A stretch of 64,000 nucleotides of DNA from positions 59,553,381 through 59,617,380 of the forward strand of contig OZ020611.1 of NCBI GenBank assembly GCA_963971575.1, read 5' to 3'. The stretch is from Liopterus haemorrhoidalis (taxonomy: Eukaryota > Arthropoda > Insecta > Coleoptera > Dytiscidae). The translations under genes and the position numbers were made by a program. Each line of letters starts with the position of its first letter. The stretch's first letter is position 1. The notes under the pieces are model-generated. The model did not search any database, had not been told where the DNA came from, and saw only the letters and a program-made list of their open reading frames with translations. This document shows positions 44,096-55,839 of the stretch, in pieces.

Positions 44096-45760
44096 GTATT
44101 CCGTATTCTGCAAAAATATAAGTGTAATTTTTAAGTGTAAATAAATTTTACCTACTGAGAAATTCTGCGTTTTAATAATAATATATATATACAGCTTACA
44201 GCCATTGGGTTTGTTTAAGATATTTTGTTCGAATTTTATAGCAGTTTTTGTAAAACAATCTTCTTAACCCCAGCCATTTTTAAGATGGGCTTTATTAAAG
44301 AGCAGCGTATTGGTGTGAAATTTTGTTTCAAATTTTGAAAGACGACGACAAAACTACTTAAGTTTTTGAAAACAACTTCAACCCGTCAAGCTAAGAATTT
44401 CACGTTCTCGTTCCACACCACTGGTCTACGAAGGCAAGTGAGTATGTATATGATATTAATATTGACTAGTTGTGATCGATTGATTGTTCCTCAGGTTGAC
44501 AGGTTCAATTCCCAGTCAAGCAATATTTTGATATTTACTTTCTACGTAATAAATTATTAAAATATCCTTAAATATCAACTCCTCAGACACCTCGATACCT
44601 TCGGTTAAAAGAGGTTCTTGATGATGTATGTATGTAATATATACATAATCAACCCTTGATATTGTTTAGAGGTTTATTGCCCCTAAGAGGATCCTACATT
44701 GAATACGCAAAGAAATCACTGTAGGTATTTGTAAATAATTCGTAAATTCGTTGCGAGTCTAGACAAAATAATGCAACAGAATCAAGAAATAATATTTAAT
44801 CTTTACATAAATTTTAGATTGATTTTAAGCAATTGCATGGTATGGCCAAAAACTGCAAAAGCGAGATTTTTACATATTTAATAATTAGACAGATTTTACT
44901 CAGTATATTCAATCGATCAAAATCTATTAAAAATGTATGTGTAGATCATACATTATTTGTTGATTTTGTTCTATTATTTTTTATAAATACACAACCCTTA
45001 AATTATTTACAAGTATAGTGATTTCCTTGCATGTACAATATAGGAGCATCTGAAGAGAAATATGACTATTTATTCTTATTTGAATATAATTCTTATAAGA
45101 TGAATAACATTGAAAGGAAATACATTTATGAAATTGGTATATCAAATCGATATCATCTGTCAGAGGACAATTCAATTATGTTAAACGCAGAACCAAATTT
45201 CTCTAACCACCATCCCTATCGTTATGATCCAATTTTTTTCGTAAGTATTCTACTGGGTGATGCCGTACCGCATACAAAATTGCTCACATATTGGCTAGGA
45301 TTTTCCGGCGGCAAACGAATCGATAAGACCATCTCCTGAGTTCTATTGAGTTTAAAGATCGGGGTAGGCTTTATATGCTTGTCAACTAAATGGTCCTTCA
45401 GGGTGAAGAAAAATGCATCAATATCGGAGATATTATTCAAATATTGTAATTGGTATATGAATATGACAGTATTGTATTTCGTAACTTTTGAGAAAAAGAC
45501 TACAACCATTGTTAATCTGTTATATTATCGATACTAGTATTTTAAAGCTCGAAACTTTTTGTTTTGGGGTCACCTCATACAAATTGTAGTAACATAATTC
45601 TAGAATTCGAATTTGGTAATAAAAACCAATATATTTAATTGACAAGTTCTAGTATAAGTCACAGTTGTCATGAAAAACACTCAGAAAGAATTATTTGTTC
45701 TTTCTTAAATTTTGTTTCTAAGCTTAAGCCTGCCTTGTTAATAACATTATTTTATTCATC
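44096..45760. other. Noncoding, with one unrecognised small ORF
   Basis: Mostly AT-rich. A minus-strand 95-codon frame (45509-45222) ends with a fairly complex segment (TPIFKLNRTQEMVLSIRLPP and NFVCGTASPSRIL), which I do not recognise; a 102-codon frame overlaps on the plus strand. Near 44500 GGTTCAATTCCCAGTC looks like a pol III B box without a convincing A box. Confidence 0.35.
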
Positions 45761-45761
45761 A

Positions 45762-48085
45762 ATCATATAATGGAAGCTATATTGCACGATGACCCATAGG
45801 CGAGGGTTGTAATCATCCGAGTGTAATAAAGCCATTATAAGCCAGTCAAATACAACATTTTATCAACAACTATATAGTTATATCATTTAAAAAAAAATCA
45901 GCTGTGGCCACCACAGGACCGACCGCCATCACAAAGTAAATGTATAAAATACATTTTAGTAGCAGAGTAAAAATAACTTGGCCTAATATTTTCTAACAAA
46001 GATATTATTTATCTAGACCATGGAAACGTTACATATAAGTATGAAAAAATTGGTTTATAAAAAATTTCGAAAAATTTTTCAAAATTTTTTCGTTTCATCA
46101 AAAAATTTTGTTAGTTATTGTTTTTATATTTTACAACTTTTGTAAAATAATTTTTTTTGAAATTATTTTCTGTTAAATATTCGCAATAAACTTAAAATCG
46201 ACACGATTAAACTCCCATTTTTAGTCGACCGATTTTTACCAAAAGTTAATCAACTCGTGCCATTGATGTCAAATTCTTAAATATGGAGTTTCATAAAAAT
46301 CTTTTTAGCCGAACTTGCTCTGCACTTGTACACAGACAGACAGACGGACGGACAGACGGACGGACGGACGGACGGACGGACGGACCGACGTACAGACGGA
46401 CGGACGGACAGACGGACAGATGGACGGACGGACAGACGGACGGACGGACGGACGGACCGACGGACAGACAGACAGACGGACAGACGGACAGACGGACTGA
46501 CGGACAGATGGACAGACGGACTGACAAACAGACAGCCTAAAAATAGTCAAAACGTTCGGGATGATCACAATACCTCCCTTATATATATGTTGGTTATCGG
46601 TAATTAGTATATTTAATTTAAAAACACCGAAATTTTGATCGTCAATTGTTTCAACTTACTAAACAGAACCTACATCATCAATATGGCTACCGAACCATCA
46701 GCTGATTGTAACGTACAATAATATATTTTAAATAACAATTATAAATAATATTCTAGTTATAAATATGGACGGTGTGAGGCGCAAATAGTTACCATTGCTA
46801 AGCTCCAAACATTTTAACGAACTAACTTAATAAATAAAAACTTACAATGTGAAAAAACGTTCATTATCAACGGATGAGCACGCATGCGTGTCATATTTTA
46901 CACTGCGTGCATCATGAGCAGCTGTATGCATTTACAGTTGGACACAAAATGCCTTTATTATTTGATGGTCGTAGATAGAATAGAATTTGATTTAACAAGC
47001 ATATAATGTGGGTTATATTTCATGAGGATGAAGATTACCAACCAAGCCGTAGGCGAGGGTCGTATTCATCCGAGTGAAATATAGCCATTATATGCCAGTC
47101 AAATACAATATTTTATCAACAACCAAATAGTTTTATCACCAAAAAATTAGTTACTTTAATTTAAAAGCACAGAAATTCTGAGCGTCAACTGTTTAATTTT
47201 AGAATCTACGTCACAAGATTGTTAAACGATTGTTAACCGTTTTTTTAACAATGTTACAATAGTTATTGTTTAATAGTATATTATTATATGAGCGATTATG
47301 ACAGCCATTAATAATGGCCATAATCGCGAATGTAATACTATACTTTTTCCACACCTATTAACACCTTGACTGCCAAGGTAAGATTCAGGATTCTTGTCTC
47401 AGAAGTCAATTTGATATAGCCATATTATTTTATTAAGTCAATGTACTACAAGTAATCTCGTATTCGAAGTCCTGGGCAAGAACACTAACTACGATAAAAC
47501 TAGTAATTGGTAGTCAACGTGTTAAACAAATAAATTAGACTCTAAATTGATAATTTTAATGGAAGTGATAGCGTCATTCATGTTACCTGTTACCACGGCA
47601 GTTTTGGCCCCTCCCAATGCCATTGTCAAATATGATTGGATCAGCGAGAGTGAATTATGGAAATGTAGGTTGGTGATTGGTCGTCAACAGTGAATTATGA
47701 AACCATAATTCACTGTAGTTATTTATGGGTACTATTTTTCACGAAAAAAAGTGCTAATAATTGTAATATAATTAAATAGGTGCGGAAAAAAATATTTTGA
47801 CTGTTTTATTTATTAACATAGAAATATAATTCTAGTTATAAAGATAGGCTGTGTGAGGTGTAAATAGTCATCACTGTCAGCAGTCCGCAGTTCCAAGCTC
47901 AGGCTCCAAACATTTTAACTAACTCACTTACTAAAAACTTACAGTGTAAAAAAACGTTAATTTTTCCAGGTGGCAACGCAAGCGCATCACTATCTTACAC
48001 TTGTTGCACTATGAATAGCATTATGTATTTACAGCTGAACACAATGCATTTATTATTTGATGGTCGTAGATAAATAATTTTATCT
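45762..48085. repeat. Direct repeat, two diverged units
   Basis: Unit 1 (about 45762-46985) and unit 2 (about 46986-48085) share ordered blocks: GCGAGGGT(T/C)GTA(A/T)TCATCCGAGTG, AGCCATTATA(A/T)GCCAGTCAAATAC, TTCTAGTTATAAA, GCTCCAAACATTTTAAC and TTTATTATTTGATGGTCGTAG. Unit 1 contains the (GACA)n element copy 3, absent from unit 2. Unit 2 contains about 600 bp of its own. Whether this is a tandem duplication or two copies of one TE is open. Confidence 0.65.
45898..46603 (+). mobile_element. Helentron-like (GACA)n element, copy 3
   Basis: Starts TCAGCTG with the CTGTGG/CCACAG hairpin and the GGACCGACCGCC block, and ends TTGGTTATCGGTAA. The GACA/GACG tract is long (about 46334-46536). The paired unit 2 of the surrounding direct repeat lacks it, giving an empty site (AAAAAA/TTAG). 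The insertion therefore seems to fall between A and T without a duplication, as expected for rolling-circle elements. Frames over the tract (RTDGQTDG repeats) are artefacts of the microsatellite. Confidence 0.65.
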
Positions 48086-49190
48086 TGCATAATAGTTTTG
48101 TTTGCCATTAAAAATATTCTATTTGATGAAAAGAAATAGAATATACTTATTTAATGAAAACTAAGCATAAGAAATTAAAACTACCTGTTTCCTTAATAAA
48201 AATTATCTTATAAAAAAAATTAAATTAATATATACCCACTCCTCTCCGTAAACGAAATATTTTTTCGAAATGGATCCCCCGGACCAAATTTATATGTGCA
48301 CGCCAGTTTTGTATCAGAATTATATCTAGAATTATACGGTTGAGCCCCCCTCTTAAAAGTTCAATATGTGTGTTGCGTTTTCTCGTTATCAACTTCTTTT
48401 AAAACTGCGTTTGTTGTAAAAAGTAAATGGTTATAATTTATGTCTGTTCTTCGTGACTTCTTACATTTAATGTAAAAATTTAACAAGAATACATTTACAC
48501 GAATACTTTTCTAACTTGTTCTTCCATGTGAAGCTTACGTCTCTACTTATAAAAGTTAAGTTGTGACATTTTTATTTACATAATCAATATTTATATTTCA
48601 ATAAACTCCGGAACAACATCTGTCGACAGTAATCTCGAAACAGGAAACAAGATGAATCAAATATAAACGTTTCATTGTTTTCAGAAGAGAGAAGTTTTAT
48701 AAATAAATAATTTGAAATATGGTAATCTCTATTATATATACTTCCGTTCATGGACGATCAGACGCAATGTAAAATAAAAGAAAACTCTAAACTATATTTA
48801 AAATAACTTATAATTACAATTCATCTGGTTCATTGTATGTAGTATGTCCATAGAAGTCTTTTTAAGGACTGGTATTACTCTTTTTCATGAAAGAGACAAC
48901 AAACGAAAATTTGTGAAATAATTGGGTGGATTACACATCCGAATTACGTCAAGGGAATGAATTATGACGATTGTGTAATACTCCACGATAAAAACAAGAT
49001 ATGACACAACTATGATAAAAAACTAAGAGACTCTTAAAAACAACGAAAATGTCTACTTTATGGAAGATCCATGGAAAAATATTACTAGATTGAGAAAGAA
49101 GCGAAAATATTATAAAAAAAATGTTGAAAATATTAATGAAAATAATGAAATAAACATTCAAATATATATTTTTTATTTTCCCTAGACCTT
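48086..49190. other. No recognised gene
   Basis: AT-rich DNA with short frames only, and no repeat ends recognised. Confidence 0.4.
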
Positions 49191-49194
49191 GTGG

Positions 49195-50030
49195 TGTTTC
49201 GGGTATTCATTTCTTTGTTCTTCTATCAGTGTCCCTTTCTTTCTTCCTATTCTCCTTCCGGTTTCCTTCTTCAATATCTTTCCTTTTTACCTGCAGTTCT
49301 CTGGCCCATCTTTCTCACTTGCCTTCCTCATTCAGCAGTTCCTTTAATTCTTTCTCCCAGACTGCAATTTCTCTGCATCTCTTCGCTAAATGCTCCAAGG
49401 TTTCCTCTTCTTCCTTCCATTCTACAGAGCCTGCCCTCTGGCTTTGACCAGTACCTGTTGTATCTCTCTTTGTTGCCGCATCTTAATCTCGCTATTCACC
49501 TGACTCCGACCCCCAATCTTCCTTTTTTCCCCTTCAAGTATCTCGGTATTCCGATCACTCTTTACACACTCAGCAATTTGTCTTTTCTGTCTGTTCTTTC
49601 CTGTTCCTGTACCTCCACCTCCTTATCCCTCGTTCTTAATTCTTCTACTATATCTGTTCCTCCGTTTCTCTTTCTCTCTGCTTCTTTTTTGTCCATTCCA
49701 CACCTCCATAAGTACTCTTTTCTTATCTCTCGCCATGCCGACAATTTGCCTTCCTTGATTCTTTCTTCCCATCATTCCCTTATTATTTTTCTATTCTCTT
49801 CCCTTCTGACTTTCTTCTCTTATTTCATGCCCTCGCTCCGGCACCCACTCTTAGCTTTTTCTCTTAATTTCCTCTCTCACAATATAACCTGGTGTCGTTC
49901 TGTCTACCCCAATATCCATCTCATGTAACCCTCTTGTACCTTTCCATTATCTCCCATTCCTTCCATTCCAAAATCTCCACTCCGTATATTCGAATATAAT
50001 GAATGACTGATGAACAGTAAAGATTGCAAG
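49195..50030 (-). pseudogene. LINE ORF C-terminal region (R1/Jockey-like group)
   Basis: The plus strand is strikingly pyrimidine-rich because the minus strand encodes a Lys/Arg/Glu-rich protein. Frames include IYGVEILEWKEWEIMERYKR (start of the post-RT region, about 50000), GKLSAWREIRKEYLWRCG, GIPRYLKGKKGRLGVG and IARLRCGNKERYNRYW, with stops between. This order is seen in the C-terminal region of a LINE type common in insects, downstream of the polymerase. It is 5'-truncated and dead. The clade is uncertain. Confidence 0.6.
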
Positions 50031-51246
50031 AATTTAGACACGGAAGAAACGAAGTAAAAGCTGAAGGAAATAGGCTTATGGCTAAGATGAACGAAAAAGA
50101 CACGTCTGCAGTGACCACATTATAAGAGGTATTGATGTTGGATGAACCAGGAAAGTACTATAATGACGACCTAGAAACATTACTGGAAATCAAAGCAGTT
50201 ACAGAAAGAGTTAGTACTTACTGAAGCAAGTCGTATATTGCTATTTCTGTTCCCTAACATCAATTTACTTTACTGTAATTTACCTTTGCAAATATACAGA
50301 CTGAAAAATATTGCAGCCATAACAAGAGTTCAAAGATCAGTATTAAGATTGATTTTCAATAATGTTTCTTCAGTAGCAACTCATGATTAATTTATAAGGT
50401 ATTCAGATCTTCAATAAAAATATACTAAGTCACCAGTAAAGTTCTGCTAACGGAAATATATGGCAAAGTTGTAAAATATTTTCCATAAAAATAACATTAG
50501 CTCCGCTAACTGAACTTTTATTGATCCCGTATTGAAGGTAGCGATAGTCATTAGCTAATATTGTTTTCGGTTCGTATTTTGTATAGCTTTATGTATCATT
50601 GTGAAATTATTGTATATTCAAATAGGATAAATTGAATCCATTGGATTTGTTTTGATCAGTTCATTTTAATTTGGTTAGTACTAAAAAAAGTTTATTGAAT
50701 TTTATGATTTCTTTTGTCATTGAAAATTGTTTATTCACAAACAAAATAGTTTGCAATCACGGAATTGTTATCCAACCCGATGCTCGACCACCTCTCTCGA
50801 GACTCTTAACACTCGGAAATTGAATATGTTTTTACCTATTTTATATACCAAGAAGTTGGCACTTTTTTCTTAATAAATCTAAGTTTACACTTAGAAGTGC
50901 AATCTGTTGGTGTACCTGTCTGAGTATGTAGGTTCCTTTATCTCTCAGTCTGACCGTCCGAGCTGGTCCGTTTCTATAATGGTCTCCACTGACTTTGTAT
51001 CTATCCATTTATCGACCTATTGGTTTTCCGATTTGTCGATCTGTTCGTAATCTATTTGTCGTTCTGTTGGCAAATCTGTCTGTCTATTGACCAAGTATCT
51101 GGTGACCTATTAGTCTGTAAACCTGTCGGTTGGACGAAGTATCGATTTGTCGACAGTTAAACTGTCGGATTGACTCGGATTGAGATAATTTTAGTATTCT
51201 TATTTCTTTAATTAAATTTTTAATAACTAATATAAAATTAAATTAT
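50031..51246. other. Mostly noncoding; small LINE fragment and CTGT-rich region
   Basis: At about 50290-50370 a short RT-tail-like peptide (LKNIAAITRVQRSVLRLIFN) suggests a LINE scrap. Between about 50900 and 51180 the DNA is rich in degenerate CTGTC/GTCGA words, possibly an old tetranucleotide tract. Nothing else is recognised. Confidence 0.4.
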
Positions 51247-51248
51247 AC

Positions 51249-51395
51249 GAGGTGTGTTTGATAAGTCAATGACTTCGAAATTTGTAGTTTACAAAAATGA
51301 AACTCATTTTTCAACATAATCATCTTTTAGCTCAGTAAATTTTGCCAAACAATATTTCAACTTATTTAAGCCTTCCATCGCGCTGAGACACATTT
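51249..51395 (-). mobile_element. mariner 3' end fragment
   Basis: It begins at a TA followed by CGAGGTGTGTTTGATAAGTC, a mariner-type terminal repeat. On the minus strand it ends a transposase with KFTELKDDYVEK and a stop. Only the last about 150 bp are present. Confidence 0.6.
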
Positions 51396-51972
51396 AACGC
51401 GTTAGTTGATATGATATTTTAATCAAGAACAAGCTCAGGTGCTAAACAAACCAGACAGAGAAGAAATCTGAAATACATAAACGGAAATGGCACTAACTGG
51501 GTTATGCTCAAAGAAGAGGGCGATGTCCTAGGATTGCACTAAAATTGAACCCAACAGGCCCATCGGCAGACCATTCATTAACAGGAGACGTACGGGTACC
51601 AAGGAAGCCCAATATGCCGGAAAACTTGAAAAGAGCTTAAGATTCTGGCTTGTAATTGAGATGCCTAAAAATTAATGAGGCCGTATGTTCCGTCTAGGAG
51701 TTAGAGGAACCAATATATGACATATTTAATGCTGCTTGCATAAATATCACAAATATATAAAACAAAAGTTTTAGAACAAGCAATATAAAAAAATAGAATA
51801 AGTACGCAACTGTCTCATTAATACTAATCACAATAATTCCATTTTTTTAATCTGGAGTTAAGTTTGCTTCTATATTAACGACTACCTTAAGAAATACTTA
51901 ATTTCGCGATTTATGCCCACTACTAATCTACTTTTCACATACTGTTTTCATACCACCATCAAAATTTTATTG
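51396..51972. other. No recognised gene
   Basis: Weak LINE-like composition but no motif I can defend. Confidence 0.3.
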
Positions 51973-52022
51973 CTGGTACCCATGTTCTGGTACCCATGTT
52001 CTGGTACCCATGTTCTGGTACC
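51973..52022. repeat. 14-bp tandem repeat, about 3.5 units
   Basis: CTGGTACCCATGTT is repeated directly just before the RT fragment. Confidence 0.9.
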
Positions 52023-52812
52023 CGTTGGACAGATCGAGGTTTAAACATTTTAGGAAATCGTCTAAACCATTTAAGTTTCGCCGACGATATTCTTTTAATT
52101 ACTGACAACTTAGGAGGATATAGGACTCCAAATCAATATAAAAAAGACCAGAGTAATGACAAGTTTAATGCTGAGTGGTAATTTGTCAATCGCGGGTAGA
52201 CCCATTGATAAAGTTTCTCACTACAAATACCTGAGACACGAAATCACTATCTGTCGGGATAACCAAACTATAGAGATAAACAGAAGAATTGGTTTGGGAT
52301 GGGCAGTCTTTGGAAATCTGAGGTACATTTTAAAAGGTGATCTGCCTCAAGAGAAAGGTATTTGATCAATGTGTCTTACCAGTCTTCACCTATGGTGCTG
52401 AGACTCTCACGCTCACACGAAAATCTGCAGAAAAATTACGAGTTACTCAAAGATCGATGGAGAGAGCGATAATTGGCGTCACACTTTTAGATCGAAAAAC
52501 AAATTTGTGGATCAGACAGCAAACAAACGTTTGTGATATAATTGGAAGAATTTCACGTCTGAAGTGACAGTGGGCAGGCCATGTTGCTAGAGTAAATGAT
52601 GATAGATGGATCAGGAGAATACTGGAATGGCTGCCTAGAGAAAATATTATAAACCGAGGCCGGCCTCCTACCCGTTGGACGGATGACATTAAGAGACTGG
52701 TCGGTAATTGGCTGTAGGTGGCACAGAACAGAGAGGAGTGGAGATGTAAAGGGGAGGCCTGTGTTCAGCAGTGGACGTCAATGGGTGATATATGATGATG
52801 ATGATGATGATG
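52020..52812 (+). pseudogene. RTE-like LINE, RT core end to 3' tail
   Basis: Frames give LNHLSFADDILLITDNL (RT motif C with FADD), VSHYKYLRHEITICRDNQ, KRKVFDQCVLPVFTYGAETL, WAGHVARVNDDRWIRRILEW, RGRPPTRWTDDIKRL and a final GEACVQQWTSMGD. The element ends in (GATGAT)n at about 52794-52812. This order is typical of insect endonuclease-reverse transcriptase LINEs of RTE-like type. Three frame changes and internal stops make it dead. The 5' part is missing. Confidence 0.8.
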
Positions 52813-53182
52813 ACCCATGTTCCCCTCCATCCCCTACATGCGGTTGCAGTAGCACAGTGTACGGCAGCAGTACCGACAAAAGATTTTTCAAAAAAAAAAT
52901 CTTGCTCGTTGCAACCGTAGACCCATTTAGTCCTTCCTTAAATGACTACCTATATCTCTGAATTAATATTCGGGTATATGGAACTTGCTTCAGAGGACAC
53001 GTTAAGTCGGCGTTCTCGGCTATCGTAAAAAATAGTCGTTAGGTTATGCCAGAGAGCACTAGTTGCGACCTAAACATTTCTGACACCTGGGCATTATGAC
53101 CTAAGAAATAATAATAAATAGTGTTTCACAACATTTTTAACGTAGCGGAACTCTTATATAAGTACGAAAAATTCAAGGATCT

Positions 53183-53345
53183 CTACTTTAATTTCAAGTT
53201 CGTGGCACCCAAGTTTGTGGTGGAGAACAAGGGCTCTAAATTGTTCATTAATGTCTCTAAACATTTCAGATTGTTTGCATAGACAACAGTTTTGCCAGCA
53301 TACGCAATTCTTCTACTATTGTCAATAACTGTCAACGATTTATCT
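53183..53345 (-). pseudogene. Reverse transcriptase motif C scrap
   Basis: The minus strand reads RRIAYAGKTVVYANNLKCLE then TLMNNLEPLFS. This matches an RT YADD region (normally YADDTVV) in which both catalytic Asp are replaced. It is short and isolated. Confidence 0.55.
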
Positions 53346-53379
53346 AGCAAAAAATATATGCGAGGTGAAAACAAAAAAG

Positions 53380-54156
53380 TGTAATTTCACAAAACTAACA
53401 TTTACAAAAGTTCAAAGAGATTTTGGTGTAAATAAAAGAGTTATAATCAACAATTAAAATCATTTTGAAAATAATCTAAAATGGAATGTAATTAACGGCA
53501 ATAAAACATAAACATTTAGTACAGGTCATAATTTAGTTAATTGGAAAGTGACGAGCTGGCAACGTTTTTTTTACAATAGATTACAATCTAAAAAAATATA
53601 AAGAACTTTTCATCATTTTAAAATATATCTGTCAAAAGCAGAAACGTCGTGTTGATGAAGTGGTGCTAAAGTTGCTAATATTTAACCGGACATCAAAGAG
53701 AACCAATTATTATGCATTCAACTGGTTCGAGGCTGTTTAAAAGCACAAATTGAATACAAACATGACTAAAAATGTTTCTCAAATTTATAATTGACATGAT
53801 AATTTTGCCTTTGTATTGTTAAATCGACATGCATTGACATAATTTCTGTAACACATTGTTAACATTTTAATTGTTAATTTTAATTTTGACGAATGTCAAC
53901 AGACAGTTTTATGATTATTTTTGTCATTTTTATTTAATAAAGTGATGGTTCTTTAAAGAACAAATATAACTTTGTGATACAAAACATGTCCAACACCGTC
54001 AAAATATTTATTTGATTATATTTGATTTGATTATAATAAAAAAAATAGCTGTTGAAGAGTTTTGTGTTGAAGTATTTATCAGCATTTGTCATCGGTTTAT
54101 GAAAAAAATCTATATAAATAAAACTGGCGGCAATGTCGGATTAAAGTTTTTATTGG
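53380..54156. other. No recognised gene
   Basis: AT-rich, without repeat ends or coding motifs. Confidence 0.4.
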
Positions 54157-54331
54157 CCCTAGACCACTGGTTCCCAGCCAATTTTAATCCCAACCCTTTT
54201 TAGAATTTTTAAAAATGTTCGCGTCCCCCCATTCTTGTCCGCCATATCTGATCAATAAAATAGAAAATAAAGGGTTTGACAAAATATATTTTAGGACTTA
54301 TCAAAAGAGATGATATTTTTATTAAGTATTA

Positions 54332-54582
54332 TTTTTTATTTATTTATTTATTTATTTTACATCGGCCTATTTCTGCAACGAGGCTAATCGCCGATGCTAG
54401 GGGGCGAGCTCCTACACCTGGATGACGGGTGAATGATTGTGAAAATGGGAGTAATGTAAACATATTATTCTCGCCCGAATAATATCACCAACGAAGGAGG
54501 CTCGAACCACCGACCGCCCAGAACAGACTGTTTCTACCAGTCTAAAACCGAACGACTTAATGCGCTCGGCCACTCCGTTGGC
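54332..54582 (-). mobile_element. tRNA-derived SINE, family S2, 13-bp TSD
   Basis: On the minus strand the head is tRNA-like, with GTGGCCGAGCG (A box, about 54563-54573) and GGTTCGAGCC (B box, 54499-54508). The spacing and the sequence between the boxes suggest a tRNA with a long variable arm, of Leu or Ser type. The tail is (AAATA)n. TTATTAAGTATTA is found at 54319-54331 and 54583-54595. It is nested in the hAT element and distinct from family S1. Confidence 0.92.
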
Positions 54583-54596
54583 TTATTAAGTATTAA

Positions 54597-55555
54597 TTAT
54601 TCAAAATAAATGTGATGATTGATCTTGCATCTGATTAACAAGTGTTATAATTCTTGGTTGCGTTTTTGTCAAGGCTAATCTCATGTTATCTTGAACATCC
54701 AGTTTATTCCTGGCTTTTGTCTTAATTTGCAGAAGAGTTGAAAATCCACTTTCGCAGAGGTAAGTAGAAGCAAATGGAACTAATATTCGAAAAGAAAGAA
54801 TGGAAACTTAAGGATACTAATGACGCATAGCACACCAAAATTGAGATTATGATTTTCTTGTACCTTTCCTGCTCCTTTCGCAGCTCCAAATATTCATTCA
54901 GAACTCCGGGAAATAACGTTGAATTTCAGATTCAAGGGTTTTAAGGTGGTTATTGGTTTCCTCTCTTAGATTATCTACAATTCCCGTCTCCGATTCTTCA
55001 ATCTTGGTGCAAAGGTATTCAAACATGGCAAAGTTTCCAAGATTTACTTTACGGCGCCAATTTTGCAGCTTTAATACGAACGCCTGGATATTATCTGAAG
55101 TGAATAATGTGCGTTTCTTTACCCAGCAGTTTCAAATTTAAATTGTTTAGCTGGTCTAAGATATTAGATAAATAAGCTACACTTTGGATCCAGGTCTCAT
55201 CATTAAAGTATGACATAAACTCATGTTTTTCTTTTATTTTTAAGATCTGTTTTATTTCGTTTTCAAATCAAAAACTCGGCCAACAACATTTCCTTTTGAT
55301 AACCAACGAACAGCAGTGTAGAAAAATTTTGTATAGTTCTTTGAACAGACGAGTATTGAGAGCACCAAAGAGTCGAGCACTTATTGCAAAGGCTTTGGAA
55401 GAGTCTTGGTAGCAAGGGCAATTTGGTGAATCATGCAGTGTAATCCCTTTGCTTGGGGTGCAAGGTCTTTAACTTTTGACTAAAAGTCCGACCTTGTTCC
55501 AAGCAAAGCCCCATCAATAGGTACATGATCCACACAATTTTTTCTATTTTAATTC
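54597..55555 (-). pseudogene. hAT transposase relic (ZBED5/SCAND3-like)
   Basis: On the minus strand, in several frames: MIHQIALATKTLPKPL and AVRWLSKGNVVGRVFDLK (about 55430-55270, the LHCIIH...EVRWLSRG core), QSVAYLSNILDQLNNLNLKL (about 55180), NIQAFVLKLQNWRRKVNLGN and IQRYFPEF (about 54910). The C-terminal dimerisation block is CESGFSTLLQIKTKARNKLD with PRIITLVNQMQDQSSH (about 54750-54610). The gene order and motifs fit the ZBED5/SCAND3-type hATs. The N-terminal BED finger and first catalytic Asp are not recognised. Several stops and frameshifts are present. Confidence 0.85.
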
Positions 55556-55839
55556 ATTACTCTCAAAGAATGAATTTGACCATGACGTCTTCACTTTTCG
55601 TAGTAGTTTTTAGTGCTCTACAAAACAGAAACTCTTGTTTGATGTCCTCCAAGTGAATATATCTCACTAAAACGGACGACCCCCGTGTGAGTCGTGACCT
55701 ACTGGTTGGGAACCGCTGCCCTAGACTGAATGGATAAAATTGGCTCCTATAGTCAAATGGAAGTGATGAGCAATAAAAACTAAGTGGAATCGAAATGATA
55801 AGCAAAAAAAGGATGTCGAATCGGTGATGGGTAAAAAAA

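Larger units (their letters stand above)
54165..55718 (-). mobile_element. hAT element (ZBED5/SCAND3-like transposase), TSD CCCTAGAC
   Basis: CCCTAGAC is duplicated perfectly (54157-54164 and 55719-55726). The ends are CACTGGTTCCCAGCC and (inverted) CAGCGGTTCCCAACC, classic hAT termini. A minus-strand transposase relic fills the interior, and a SINE (54332-54582) has landed between the gene and the left end. Confidence 0.93.

Noticed and set aside
44480..44525. B-box-like GGTTCAATTCCCAGTC
   Set aside because: No A box at the right distance, no tail and no flanking duplication.
46283..46607. Long open frames of RTDGQTDG and SVCPSVRL type on both strands
   Set aside because: They are translations of a GACA/GACG microsatellite within the (GACA)n element, open in all frames, and not genes.
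49191..49928. 245-codon plus-strand frame rich in Ser, Leu, Phe and Pro
   Set aside because: It is the reverse complement of a purine-rich LINE ORF on the minus strand, which carries recognisable motifs.
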